DNA from: Dama dama
Taxonomy: Eukaryota > Chordata > Mammalia > Artiodactyla > Cervidae
Direction: 5' to 3'
NCBI RefSeq assembly: GCF_033118175.1
Contig: NC_083692.1
Coordinates: forward strand, 90,004,501 to 90,068,500
Length of the DNA: 64,000 bases
This document shows positions 9,813 through 20,562 of the stretch, in pieces. A program made the translations under genes and the position numbers. Each line of letters starts with the position of its first letter. Position 1 is the stretch's first letter. The notes beneath the pieces were generated by a model. That model worked only from the letters and a program-made list of their open reading frames with translations. It was not told the DNA's origin and did no database searches.

Positions 9813-11421
9813 ATACTATACACAGAAGAACTATACAAAAAAGATCTTCATGACCCAGATAATCACGATGGTGTGATCACTCACCTAGAGCTAGACATCC
9901 TGGAGTCCAAAGTCATGTGGGCCTTAGGAAGCATCACTACAAACAAAGCTAGTGGAGGTGATGGGATTCCAGTTGAGCTATTTCAAATCCTGAAAGATGA
10001 TGCTGTGAAAGCGCTGCACTCAATATGTCAGCAAATTTGGAAAACTCAGCAGTGGCCACAGGACTGGAAAAAGTCGGTTTTCATTCCAATCCCAAAGAAA
10101 GGCAATGCCAAAGAATGCTCAAACTACCAGACAATTGCACTCATCTCACACGCTAGCAAAGTAATGCTCAAAATTCATCACGTGAGGCTTCAAAAGTATA
10201 TGAACTGAGAACTTCTAGTTAGTCAAGCTGGATTTAGAAAAGGCAGAGGGACCAGAAATCAAATTGCCAATATCCATTGGATCATCATAAAAGCAAGAGA
10301 GTTCCAGAAAAACATCTACTTCTGCTTTATTGACTGTGCCAAAGCCTTTGACTGTGTGGATCACAACAAACTGTGGAAAATTCTCCAAGAGATGGGAATA
10401 CCAGACCACCTACCTGCCTCCTGAGAAATCTGTATGCAGGTCAAGAAACAACAGTCTTAAAACAAGTCTTCGACATGGAACAACAGATTGGTTCCAAATT
10501 GGGAAAGGAGTATGTCAAGGCTGTATATTGTCACCCTGCTTGTTTAACTTCTATGCAGAGTACATCATGAGAAACACTGGGCTGGAAGAAGCACAAGCTG
10601 GAACCAAGATTGATGGGAGAAATATCGATGACCTCAGATATGCAGATGACACCACCCTTATGGCAGAAAGTGAAGAGGAACTAAAGAGCCTCTTGATGAA
10701 AGTGAAAGAGGAGGAGAGTGAAAAAGCTGGCTTAAAACTCAACATTCAAAAAACGAAGATCATGGCATCTGGTCCCATCACTTCATAGCAAATAGATGGG
10801 GAAACAATGGAAACAGTGACAGACTTTATTTTTTGGGCTCCAAAATCACTGCAGATGGTGACTGCAGCCATGAAATTAAAAGACACTTGCTCCTTGGAAG
10901 GAAAGTTATGACCAACCCAGACAGCATATTAAAAAGCAGAGGCATTACTTTGCCAACAAAGGTCCATCTAGTCAAAGCTATGGTTTTTCCAGTAGTCATG
11001 TATGGATGTGAGAGTTGGACCACAAACAGAGCTGAGCACCAAAAAATTGATGCTTTTGAACTGTGGTGTTGGAGAAGACTCTTGAGAGTCCCATGGACTG
11101 CAAGGAGGTCCAACCAGTCCATCCTAAAGGAACTCACTCCTGAAATATTCATTGGAAGGACTGATGCTAAAGTTGAAGCTTCAATACTTTGGCCACCTGA
11201 TGCAAAGAACTGATTCATTTGAAAAGACCCTGATGCTGGGAAAAATTGAAGGCACGAGGAGAAGGGGATGACAGAGGATGAGATGGTTGGATGGCATCAC
11301 TGACTTGATGGACATGAGTTTAAGCAAGCTCTGAGAGTTGGTAATGGACAGGGAGGCCTGGCGTGCAGCAGTGCATGGGTTTGCAAAAGGTCAGACTTGA
11401 CTGAGCAACTGAACTAAGCTG
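9813..11421 (+). mobile_element. 5'-truncated BovB (RTE) LINE with broken reverse transcriptase
   Basis: Sense BovB from the region just before the RT domain to the 3' end. Frames at 9873-10208, 10330-10788 and 10833-11213 cover RT fingers, palm and C-terminal region. The catalytic YADD box lies at 10639-10650 and the AFDCV-type palm motif near 10345. An in-frame TGA at 10206-10208 and several frameshifts destroy the protein. The element ends with the BovB tail (actgagcaactgaact). The 11-base AATTTATTAAT at 9802-9812 and 11422-11432 is its target-site duplication, which also proves insertion into the 16S NUMT. Confidence 0.94.
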
Positions 11422-11560
11422 AATTTATTAATGAATAGAAGCAATACTGCTCGTACTAGAAACAAGAAATGTTTCTCCTAGCATAAAGCTTATATCAGAA
11501 TGCATAAACCCACTGATAGTTAACAGTAAAGTAAACCTAAACCAATACCAGTTATTATTA
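11422..11560 (+). pseudogene. NUMT: 16S rRNA segment after BovB
   Basis: 16S continues: atagaagcaatactgctcgt, agcataaagcttatatcaga and tgatagttaacagtaaagta match mitochondrial 16S. The NUMT ends about here. In total at least 1.6 kb of contiguous mtDNA was transferred. Confidence 0.88.
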
Positions 11561-11569
11561 TTAAAACAA

Positions 11570-12235
11570 TGGTGAGTCAGCATGTTACTGAAAGAGTACT
11601 TGGGGTCTGGCTGCTTTCTGCTCAAAAGCAATAAACAGGCAAGGTTGGCGGAAAGGAAAGTGTGCTTTATTTTAGATGCCGGCAATTGCGGAGAGTTGGT
11701 TGGTGGACGTCTGTCCAAAGGCCATTTCCACCACCACCAAGCAGGGGGTAAGAGCTTTTATAGATGGCTGGGGGCGGGGGAGGAGGGGAGAGGGAGTGGG
11801 GACAGGGAGAGAGGCTACATGCAGAAACAGCACAGTCAGCTCTGACAGTCATCTTGAAACTGGTCATCTGACCAGCATCATCTTGTTTGAAGGACGTTAA
11901 TCTTCAGTTCCAGGGTTGGTTTGTTCCCATTTCTTTGTGGCCTGTTCTCTGAATTGTGGCAGCTTACGTCCTTGGGCACGGTCCGGTCATCACGTAGCCA
12001 ACTTCTCCACTGGGGTTTCAGTGTCTATAAGACAGCTCACAGGATGTGGCTCAGAATATTATCTACAGACCCTGAGAAAGAACTAAAGGCCCTTGACAAT
12101 GCTTACTGACAGCATTATTATTGTTTAGTCTCCTCTGTTTTCCTTTCTTTCAGCATTTCTCATTTCTCTGATTAAACTTGCTTTTTGACTGAAACTCTCC
12201 ACAGGCAAAAGGCAGGTGGAGGACGTGGTGGTTGG
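11570..12235 (-). mobile_element. Endogenous retrovirus LTR, minus orientation
   Basis: Read on the minus strand it has a TATA element (tataaaagc, at about 11752-11762) and downstream an AATAAA signal (about 11669-11674) followed by an R/U5-like region. The spacing of TATA to poly-A signal fits an LTR. I recognise the sequence as a ruminant LTR type but cannot name the family; borders are approximate and no TSD was found. Confidence 0.65.
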
Positions 12236-12540
12236 GGTAGTGGGGCAAGGATGACAGGGTCCTGCTCTGTTTCAAGCACAGACATACATTCACGGAAAGA
12301 TTAAAACAAGTGAATGAACTCAGCAATCACAAATCCTGCCTGTTTTTTCAAGAACACCCCCTCTCGTAGTTCTGGTATTAGAGGCATGGCCTGTCTGGTG
12401 ACATCTCTCTGTCATAGGATCCTGTCTGCAGACACGTAGTATGGACGTGTATTATCTGAATAAGGACTTGCAAGAATGGCTACATATGGGTTTTACCAAG
12501 CATTTTATTTTTAATTAAAAATTTTTGTTTTTTATATTTG
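12236..12540. other. Unassigned sequence
   Basis: No gene or repeat recognised; may be internal ERV sequence next to the preceding LTR, but nothing supports that beyond position. Confidence 0.4.
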
Positions 12541-12544
12541 TAAT

Positions 12545-12697
12545 TTATTTATCATAATATTTGGCTGGGGCCTGTCTGGCACAAGGGATCTTTTAGCTGT
12601 GGCATGTGGGATCTAGTTCTCTGACCAGGGAATGAACGTGGGTTCTCTGCATTGTAAGCACAGACTATCAGCCACTGGACCACCAGGGAAGTCCCTA
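12545..12697 (-). mobile_element. CHR/tRNA-Glu SINE fragment, minus orientation
   Basis: Antisense head of a tRNA-Glu SINE: ends with gccactggaccaccagggaag at 12671-12692. The 5' part of the antisense copy is AT-rich and diverged. Confidence 0.75.
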
Positions 12698-13059
12698 CCC
12701 TGTCCTTTAATCACTGAAATGACCTTCCTGGGAAGAGGTGGAAAGAAAACAAGAGGAGAAGATCCTATGAAGCATTGATTAATCCATTAATCAAAAAAAT
12801 AATCAAATTTTAAAGGAAAACATAGCATGTCCTCTGCCTGCCTCCTGTCTGTAGGAAACCTTTAAACTCCCAGGCTTCTCTGCATCCCAAAGAGTACATT
12901 TAACCAGAGAAGTGAGAATATGCAGAAAGAAAGGAAAACTGTCAAAGAAGAGAAAACAATAACTTAGCCATTAAACAAAGTCAAGGATCCATGTTCCTCC
13001 TCAAGGGCTGTAGAAAGTGTTCTGAGCCGTATCCTGTGAGCTGTCTTGCTGAAACACCC

Positions 13060-13400
13060 ATCAGGTGGAGAAATTGACTGCGTGCTGCTGCCCGCAAGCA
13101 CTCAGACTCCAGACCCGTGAGAATCAGACGGTGATGACGCGACTCCCGATGACGTCACCGCCAGCCAATCAGGAGAAGGCCCCTGAGCCGATCGCCCACT
13201 CCATAACCCCTCCTTAACCTGTCTTCCCCGTGAAAGCCTTCGGGGAGTGCAAGCCTTTTAATTAAGCACGGCCTGCCCTGGCCTCCTTGCCCAGCACCTG
13301 CAAAGCGGGCTTCCTTTCCTTCCCCACAGTGTGGGGTCAGTGGGCGGGCTTCACCGTGCCGGGGCCAGAATCTCCAGTGGGGTTCAGAAACTGCACACCA
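13060..13400 (+). mobile_element. LTR-like GC-rich promoter segment
   Basis: Contains a perfect CRE/ATF octamer TGACGTCA (13150-13157), an inverted-CCAAT-type element gccaatca (13163-13170) and then a long pyrimidine-rich, GC-rich stretch. The layout resembles a solo LTR or LTR-derived promoter and I favour that. A CpG promoter of an unannotated transcript is the alternative. No TATA box or poly-A signal is clear and no TSD was found. Confidence 0.4.
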
Positions 13401-13414
13401 AGGGTCAGTCAGCA

Positions 13415-13740
13415 GAACACGGAGCACGGCTGCCCCAAGGCGCCTGACCTCGTATGAATGCAATGAGAGGAGGCAAATGACCACAGGTGAATCAGGGCAA
13501 CGCCCTCAACTCAGATGTTGGAAATCTCAGGGGAACAAGACACGCTACAGGAAAAGGGGAGAGAGGGGGTCTCCGGGTACACACGGTCCTGAATCGTGGA
13601 GAGCGGTGAGACCCACACAACCCCAGACCCTGCACCTGAGGTCACACGTGGACACTCTCAAAGGTGACCCCACCCCCAGACCCCGTACCTGGGGTCACAT
13701 GTCCACAGGTATCCACACGGATGGACCTTAAAGGATCATT
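13415..13740 (+). repeat. Duplicated GC-rich segment with minisatellite (copy 1)
   Basis: Paralogue of 47,200-47,640: both contain atcagggcaac...cctcaa, cagatgttggaaatctcag, then gtgagacccacaca and repeated cagaccc...acctggggtcacatgtccaca units of about 50 bp. Here about two units are seen (13,620-13,712). Weakly related text recurs at 48,265-48,365. Confidence 0.75.
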
Positions 13741-14520
13741 TCTAAGAGAAGTCAATCAGGCATGGGAAGACAATAGTGTATAATGTACCTTCTAGGCAAA
13801 ATATCAACAGCTTCCGTCCAGTTCAGTTGCTCAGTCATTTCCGACTCTTTGCGACCCCGTGAACCACAGCATACCAGGCCTCCCTGTCCATCACCAACTC
13901 CCGGAGTCCACCCAAACCCATGTCCACTGCGTGAGTGATGCCATCCAACCATCTCATCCTCTGTCGTCCCCTTCTCCTCCTGCCTTCAATCTTTTCCAAC
14001 ATCAGGGTCCACAGCATCAACAGCTCACAAAGTATCAAATTTATGAGCCCTAAGAGACTCCGAGATTTCAAACACAGTGTTCAAAGAAAAAAAAGAAAAG
14101 AACATGAAGGGCCTGAAAACAAATTAGATCTGAACTAGCATAGACATAGAAACCTGTATGTGTAATCAATAATCCCCAAGGATTATCCTCTTCCTTTCTC
14201 CCTTACTTCCTTCCTTTCCCATATACATGGGAATCTGTACCTCTAACCTATACACAGAAATCTGTATCTCTAGGAGAGAATCCCCAGAAATTATCTCCTA
14301 CCTCCTTTCTTTGTATACACAGAAAACTGTATCTGTGATACATAATCCACCAGGACCTGATGCTCACAAATCTGTTTGACCTTCTATGGCAAAAAAAGAA
14401 TAGATATATCCCATAGATATGTTATACCTGAATCAGGCAGCTATATATGACAACAATCAGAATATTGCAAATTGACTATACTGCAACATAATATCACCAC
14501 GATATTAAAGAGAAGTAAAG
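13725..14520 (+). repeat. L1 3' UTR unit with nested antisense BovB tail
   Basis: L1 3' UTR-like text (gatggaccttaaaggatcat; acagaaatctgtatctctag) that is a clear paralogue of 15,735-16,230. Bases 13,815-14,037 are an antisense BovB 3' end (cagttgctcagtcatttccg onward) inserted into it. Part of the array described under 16,240-17,530. Confidence 0.75.
13815..14037 (-). mobile_element. BovB 3'-end fragment
   Basis: Antisense BovB tail of about 220 bp: 3'-terminal ctcagtc text first, then the region matching ctctgtcgtccccttctcct. Heavily 5' truncated. Confidence 0.88.
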
Positions 14521-14524
14521 AGAA

Positions 14525-14861
14525 GCAGAGCCTACTTTATTCCCTCGACCTCCCTGACTGGGGCTGCTACCCCATCCCTGGAGCCTAAGTAGGCTTATGT
14601 CCCACTGCTGGACTGGGGTGAGTTTGACACAACCTGGCAGGGTGCCCTTTACTGAACCCTTTTTAAACATCTACTGCCCGCTATGTTCTGGCTTGGACCA
14701 GACTCCCCAGTGGGATCCAGGCCTTCAGGGACTTGGGAGCAAATATTACTAACCGTGCACATGCGCTGGTGCTGGGCATTCCAGGTCAAGCCTCCTTTCT
14801 GGAGTGCAGCCTCCTAGGCTAAGCACACTCGGCAGGGTGCTGTGGACCCAGTAATAATCAG

Positions 14862-14902
<41 letters not shown>

Positions 14903-15030
14903 GCTTCATGGGGGAAAAATAGTGACACACAAGCCCTTAGGTGTTTGCTCAGGTACAATTCACTCTGATTCACAGCCCAGGATGCTGACTTTCCCAGGAA
15001 CCAGAGATGTGCTTTAAAAAGTGCAGTCAT
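14525..15030. repeat. Array segment B (copy 1) with (GT)n microsatellite
   Basis: Starts with ggctgctaccccatccctgg (14,561), the hallmark of the non-L1 segment B that recurs at 16,256, 16,930, 24,298 and 26,490. A (GT)n tract lies at 14,864-14,900. The rest is unassigned. Confidence 0.6.
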
Positions 15031-15259
15031 CTGTAAACATTTCCTGTAACTACAGCTTGACCAAAGAGGCTGACCAGCACCTCTAATTCACAAGGCCTGG
15101 GGTTTCTGTTAACGAGAGCTGCTCTCAGGAAATCTCCCAGAGTGGGGTTTGCAGAAATAAATTACAAACACAGCAGAACTTCAAGAAGCCAGCTGCCACA
15201 GTAAATTTTCCTCACACCCTTTAATGTAAAGGAAACAAGAAAAAACAAAAACAAAAAAA

Positions 15260-16235
15260 GTAAACCTCCACCACAGGAGGAGATGCGCAGCGTCCCTAAT
15301 TGCTGCCGGAATACCAATCAAAACAACCATGGGAAATCAAAGTCCACCCGTCAGACTGGCCATCCTCACAAGTCTACAAACAATAAATGCAGGAAAGAGC
15401 CTCCAGGTGAGGTAACCCCACCCCATGTTCAGTGGAAATGGACATTGACAACAGCTACTGGAAAGCACAGCCTCCGCATGTCAAAAAAAAAAAATCTCTC
15501 AAGAGAGCCCATCCTAGGATCAGACATGCCCACACCTGGGCCAATATCCTGAGAAAGTTATCATTCAATAAAAATACACGCATCTCAACATTCACTGCGG
15601 TTCTACTTACAACAGCCCAAACAGAGCTTGCAAAATGTCCACTGACAGATTAAAGGTTAAAAAAGATGTGTTCCACATAGACAACAGCCATGAAAAAGCA
15701 CCACTGAAATTATGAAATTATGCCACTGGTCGCTTGGAGGATGGACCTTGAAGGATCATACACTAAGTGAAATCAGCCAGAGTGAGGAAGACAACAGCAT
15801 TTGATGTCCCTTGTAGGAATAGTTAAAAAAGAGATCCAAAGGAACTAGCTTACAACCCAAAAAGAGACTCTGAGAATTCAATCACAGAAGGTTCCAGTAA
15901 AAAAAAGAAAGGGCAGGAATGAGTTCAGAGGTAGGGACTTACATATACACAGAAATCTGTAGGTGTAACAGGTAATCCAAAAGGATTATCTCTTTCCTTC
16001 CTTCCATATATACACCAAAATCTGTAGCTGTCAAAGATGCTCAAGAAGGACCTGATGTTCAGCAAGTGGAATTTTGCTTGAGCTTCTGCAATAATCTCTA
16101 TGGCAAAAGAATCCAAAACGAACAGATACTCTGTATATGTCATAACTGAATCAGGCGGTTGTACACTAACAGCAAGCACAAAACTGCAAATCGACTGTAC
16201 TCTGACACAGCTTCAGCTTGAGATTAAAGAAAACA
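15260..16235 (+). repeat. L1 ORF2 3' end and 3' UTR (array unit)
   Basis: Bases 15,290-15,720 are a diverged L1 ORF2 C-terminal region (compare 34,200-34,650); 15,735-16,230 are 3' UTR. No open frame of note. Followed directly by segment B at about 16,250. Confidence 0.75.
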
Positions 16236-16239
16236 AAAA

Positions 16240-16360
16240 TAAAAAAATCAATGCCTAATTTATTCCCAGCCTCCTCCCAGATTTGGGCTGCTATCGCATC
16301 CCTGGAGCCTGAGCAAGCTTGTGTCTCATGTTTGGACTGGGGTGGAGTCAAGAATACAGC
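16240..16360. repeat. Array segment B (copy 2)
   Basis: Contains gggctgctatcgcatccctg and gtgtctcatgtttggactgg, matching the other B copies. Ends in an A tract (16,370-16,385). Confidence 0.65.
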
Positions 16361-16385
16361 CAAGATATTAAAAAAAAAAAAAAAA

Positions 16386-16918
16386 GAGGGGTAACCCTGT
16401 AAGGTACAATAGCCAAGACTGAGAATCAAGCTAACTGTAGAAGCACAGTTGAATTGAAACAGATGATGGGGTACATGTACACAATGCAATATTTCTCAAC
16501 CATAAAGAAGTAGGAACTAATGCCAAGGCCAGCAACAGGAAAGTAGAGATGATCATTCCAAATGAAGTAAGGGACACAGGAAGAGACAAGTATCAATTTC
16601 CTATGATATCACCTCTAGGTGTAATGTAAAGATGGATACAATTGAACTTCTTGCCCAGAGACAGAGCCTCACAGACTTAGAAAACAAACTTCTAATCACC
16701 AAGATAAAAAGATGTGGGGCATGGAGAAATCAGTTCCTTCAGGGTTGCTTCAGACTAAGATATGCACACTACTATTTATAAATGACCAGGACCCACTATA
16801 TAGCGCAAGGACACTTAAACTCCACACTGTGTGATAACCTATATGGGAAAAAAACACCCACAGGACTGTAATTCACCTATATACTCCAGTTCAGATGATG
16901 AGATAAAAACAGCAACAG
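16386..16918 (+). repeat. L1 3'-region unit, paralogue of 23,880-24,290
   Basis: Shares long near-identical words with 23,880-24,290 (aaggtacaatag, atttctcaac..taaagaagtagga, gatgatcattccaa, gacaagtatc). It is L1 ORF2 end/3' UTR-like and directly precedes a B segment in both places, showing that the block L1-B was duplicated as a whole. Confidence 0.8.
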
Positions 16919-16919
16919 C

Positions 16920-17115
16920 AAAAAAAAAAAAGTGCTGGGTCTGTCTCCCTCAGGACATAGTGGCCTGGGCTGCCGTCACATCCCTGGAGCCTGATTGGCT
17001 TGCGTCCCAGGGTTGGAGTGTCCTGGGGCTGAGGGAGCTGGGAGCATGTGGCAAGCAGGGTGCCTCCACGGTGAACCTGCAGTGCCTGTTGCCTTCCAGA
17101 TACAGGCCGGGTAAT
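16920..17115. repeat. Array segment B (copy 3)
   Basis: GC-rich; agtggcctgggctgccgtca, catccctggagcctgattgg and gtgaacctgcagtgcctgtt align with copy 4 at 24,298-24,480 over the full length. On the minus strand both copies keep a similar open frame (see findings). Confidence 0.8.
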
Positions 17116-17117
17116 TT

Positions 17118-17395
17118 AAGGGATTGGAATTTATTAAATCCCTTATATATATATAATACACTTATATATATATTAATATACATCAAACAGATGATCAAAA
17201 AGTACTTACTGAATAGCATACGGAAGTTTATTGAACACACTGTGATCATCTATATGTGAGAAAGAAACCAAAAGAGATTAGAAAAATGTCTATTTATTAG
17301 TATAATTGAATCGAGTTCCTGTACATCTGAAACAAACACTACTAGAAATCAGTTATATTCCAATAGAAAAGAACAAGAAAATTATAGTAAAAAAA
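17118..17395 (+). repeat. L1 3' UTR tail (array unit)
   Basis: L1-tail text (atcaaacagatgatcaaaaa, then tgtacatctgaaacaaacac and ccaatagaaaag) ending in an A tract at 17,389-17,402. Paralogue of 24,490-24,735. Confidence 0.75.
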
Positions 17396-17399
17396 AAAA

Positions 17400-17530
17400 A
17401 AAAGAGTGCAGCAGGAAGAACTGCTGCCGCCTTGTGGCCATTTTCTGTAACAACACCATGAAGAGGGGTACAGCTGGGCATTTAACATTCACAAGGACTC
17501 AAGGTCTGTAAGTTGTCAACTAAAAAATAT
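17400..17530. repeat. Array segment A (copy 1)
   Basis: ctgccgccttgtggccattt, then ggcatttaacattcacaagg. The same segment occurs at 24,740, 27,020, 36,510, 51,160/52,180, 54,950 and 56,980. It is not L1 or any SINE that I know. Confidence 0.75.
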
Positions 17531-17531
17531 A

Positions 17532-17968
17532 GTCACAACCTGGAAGTAGAAAGTTATTTTACTTGGTGGGAATGTTTACAACTCCAAGCCTGGGAGACAG
17601 CATCTCAGTACCTCTGAGAAAACTGCTCCAAGGAGGCAGGGTGGGGAGTCAGGCTATATACAGATTTGCAGCAAAGGGAGGAGGCGGTCGAACAGCAAAG
17701 ATCAGATATCCAGCTAAGGAATTTAGCATACTGTGTATGGGAGATGCAAGCCTCTAGGCTCACTGCATTCATTCCTTTCTTAGGAACTTCAGCCATCTGG
17801 GGCCAACCCTATTTCCTAGTTCATCTTGCTTCTTGCATTCTTCCCACTCCTCAGCAGTCACGGTGGAGGCTGGCAGCATCCTCTGGATCGCAGTCTGGGG
17901 AACCCTCATTCACATTTGGAGGCCAGAAATCGCTGATGGCTGTGACATTTCTTGTTTATTAATATGGC
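17532..17968 (-). mobile_element. LTR, ERVL-like ruminant type (minus)
   Basis: Same family as 55,628-56,080 (shared words: agaaagttattttactt/agagttatgttttattc, gggagacagcatctca/gggagacactatctca, ctgtgtatgggaagatgcaag). On the minus strand it carries an AATAAAA-type poly-A signal. Inserted between segment A and L1 sequence. The class assignment (ERVL-like) is from memory of the pattern and is tentative. Confidence 0.6.
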
Positions 17969-18029
17969 AGGAGGTACTTTCATTTCACAAAGTCGAGAAC
18001 ACCTGCCCTCCTAAGGCATGGAGAAATTC

Positions 18030-18420
18030 CTTAGGGGTGGTCATTGGAAAAGAATTTAAAACAAGGCAGACATTAACAAAGCCGATTTCAAGAAGTAGGT
18101 TTAACTCACACCCTTTAAAATAATCACAAGAAAAGATGTCATCATCACTATTTATTAGAGAAAGGCAAATCTAAACTACAGTGAGGCATTACATCACACC
18201 AGTCAGAATGGCCATGGCCAAACACTCTAAAAGTAGTGACTGCTGGAGAGGGTGTGGAGACCAGGGAACCCTCCTCCACCAAAGCTTGAGATATAAATTG
18301 GTAACAGCCACCACAGAGGACATTGTGAAGCTTCCTTCAGCCATGAAATGGAGAATGAGGTTAGAATACTCCTTAACACCACACACAAAAATAAACTCCA
18401 AATAGATTTTAAAATCTAGT
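18030..18420 (+). repeat. L1 ORF2 3' region before LTR insertion
   Basis: Diverged L1 ORF2 (gaatggccatggccaaacac; gagagggtgtggagaccagg; ccacacacaaaaataaactc). Breaks at 18,421 where an LTR begins and resumes at about 18,775 (gcttttgcataccaaaagga). Confidence 0.85.
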
Positions 18421-18771
18421 TGTGTTGCAGGAAAGGGGACCCCTTCCAGGGCCCGAAACTGGGCTCTTATCTAACATTCGGAAATGAATTGTCCGAGGAG
18501 ACACATGTGCTGACAAAGCAAGAGGTTTTATTGGGAAAGGGCACCCGGGCGGAGAGCAGGAGGGTCAGGGAACCCAGGAGAACAGCTCTGTCACATGGCT
18601 CGCAGTCTCGGGGTTTTATGGTGATGGGATTAGTTTCCGGGTTGTCCTTAGCCAATCATTCTGACTCAGAGTCCTTCCTGGTGGTGCACGCCTTGTTCAG
18701 CCAAGATGGATGCCAGAGAGGATTCTGGGAGGTGGTCAGACATGTGGTGTCTCCTTTTGACCTTTCCCGAG
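18421..18771 (-). mobile_element. Solo/partial LTR inside L1
   Basis: LTR sequence in reverse orientation (ttgcaggaaaggggacccct at its left edge; poly-A signal as the reverse complement of ggttttattggg at 18,524-18,535; TATA-like reverse complement of ggttttatgg further right). I recognise this as a common ruminant ERV LTR; only about 350 bp remain. L1 text is continuous across the insertion. Confidence 0.75.
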
Positions 18772-18774
18772 AAA

Positions 18775-19208
18775 AATGAAAAATAAGCCACAAATCAGAA
18801 AATAGGACCAAATTAACCTTAAAAGCTTTTGCATACCAAAAGGAAACCCTCAAGGAAAGACAGGGACAACCCTCAGAATAGGAAGAAATATTTGCAAAGG
18901 AAGACACCCACAAGGAATTCATCTCGAAAACATACAACTAGCTCATGCAGCTCAATATCAAAAACACATTTAAACCAAGAAAAAATAAAATGCGCCAAAG
19001 ATCAAAATGGATATTTCTCTGAGGAATGCCTACAGATAGCAGATAGACACATGAAAAGATGCTCAGCATCACTAATGACTAGAGAAAAGCAAATCAAAAG
19101 TCCAATGAGGTAAGCACTCATATTCATCAGATTGGCCACCTCTAAACATCTTAAAGAATAAATGCTAGAGAGGGTGTGGAGAGAAAGGAACCCACCCGCG
19201 CTGTTTTT
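18775..19208 (+). repeat. L1 ORF2 3' region after LTR insertion
   Basis: Continues the L1 of 18,030-18,420 (ttaaaagcttttgcatacca; acacatgaaaagatgctcag; gagagggtgtggagagaaag). It is interrupted again at about 19,208 by the nested ERV complex and resumes at about 23,788 (ttaggacccagcagtcctat). Confidence 0.85.
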
Positions 19209-19744
19209 TGCAATGTACTTAGGAGAAATCTTGGCTTTCTCTGTCCACTGAAGCTGAATAAAAAAATAGGGAGAGAGAACTTGGAGGAAATAGAAAGGTG
19301 GCTTTAATCCTCAGCCAGTGGAGAGGGGGACACCGTGGGCTCGCGCCCCAAGAACTGTGCCCCCCTCCTCCATGAGGAGTCTAGGGGCTTGTATAAGGCA
19401 AGGGCTCGCAGTGATGAGGAACGAATGTGTTAGAATCTTCTCAAAAACAGCCATAGGCTGGCATTAGTAACCCAGTAATTGAGTCTGGCAGGTCGGTGGC
19501 TCTGCAAGGGGAAGGGTAAGGAAAAGACAATAGGTTTGAAGCGTAGCTCCTGTAAAGGTAGGGGGCAGAAAAGCAAACTAAGCTACAGACATGCAGAGTT
19601 AGGAGCAGCTAATGTAAAAAAGAAAAAAACAACAACTAGGAATGCTCAGGCCTGCTCACTGTTCTCTTTATCTTCTTTGTTCTCAGGAAAGAAAAAAAAA
19701 AAAACTCACTCTTTTTTTTTTTTTCCTTTTCACTGCAACAAATT
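19209..19744 (-). mobile_element. LTR (left end of nested ERV complex)
   Basis: Minus-strand LTR beginning, on that strand, TGTTGCAGTGAAAAGG at 19,744. The same family is seen at 51,226-52,178 (shared: gaaaggtggctttaatcc) and at 23,560-23,786 (shared: ctacagacatgca, ctgctcact, tctctttatcttctttg). Rich in A and T tracts at 19,690-19,730. The poly-A signal region is the reverse complement of gctttaat near 19,301. Confidence 0.7.
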
Positions 19745-20549
19745 CCCTGTCATTTTATTTCCTCCATTATCAATGGAGAAAGGGAAATAGGTGTCATTCT
19801 CGTTTTTGTCTGGTTGAAGACGAAACCTCAGTTTTGCTCTGTTTGATAACCACCAGCTCTTCACCCCAGGGGCCCATCAATCGCCTACTTCAAATTTTCC
19901 TTGAGAGATGTGAACCCCAAGAAATCTTTTTGGGTTGATGAGGGATAAAGTCAATCTTTTGTAACTTTAATGCTGATGTGGGACTCATAGACCCTCGCTA
20001 ATCGAGGTCACAGATCTCTGACCCTGTTTTATTAAGGGGCCCCAGAGTGACTTTTGTGGTTATGTCAGGCGAGTGTATGCTCCTTGGTTTTTGCCTTGTC
20101 ACGACAAAGATTTGGAGTGACGGACATTAAAGCCCCCTCGGCGTGTCACAGCTCCTGGGTCTTGGACAGACTGTGTTAATAGCTCTCAGGTCTCGAATGG
20201 ACCGTGTTATAGCTCTTAGATAAATCAGTGTTACAGCTCCATTTTAGTTAGAAGATAGCAGGAAAATCCATCTTCGAGGCACAAGGGCACGTCGATCCAA
20301 AGACGCAAAGAGCAGAGCAGCCCATTGCACGGGAGAGCGAGCAAGCGAGCTAGCTTTGACTCCTCTTTTTATATGTTTTTCTCTCCCTGGGCCTGTCCTA
20401 TGTAAATTGGGCCAGCCAGGAGTGCTGTTTGTTTTACCTGAGGTCCTCACTCCGGACCTTCCTTTGTTCTATTTTCATGGGCTTTTCCTTTCCAGGTCTT
20501 TTAACCACCACCATTCTGGACTCCTTTTCCCTATTCTAACTACCTAACA
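19745..20549 (-). mobile_element. Second-family LTR with TATA and poly-A signal
   Basis: On the minus strand this LTR starts TGTTAGGTAG at 20,549, directly after a purine tract. It has a TATA element (catataaaaa, about 20,365-20,375) and an AATAAA signal about 340 bp later (20,026-20,031). The likely 3' end is near 19,907 (tgtgaacc on the plus strand); the part 19,745-19,906 may belong to the neighbouring LTR's internal sequence. It is the 3' LTR of the element whose env tail lies at 20,563-20,960. Confidence 0.7.
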
Positions 20550-20562
20550 TTCCCCCCTCCAG
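20550..20562 (-). promoter_or_regulatory. Retroviral polypurine tract
   Basis: Minus strand reads tctggaggggggaa immediately before the LTR start TGTTAGG. A purine run abutting the U3 start is the plus-strand primer site of retroviruses. It fixes both the orientation and the LTR border. Confidence 0.75.

Noticed and set aside
14864..14900. (GT)n tract as regulatory or CRISPR-like repeat
   Set aside because: Simple dinucleotide microsatellite. No spaced repeats; the window is mammalian and no CRISPR array is expected or seen.
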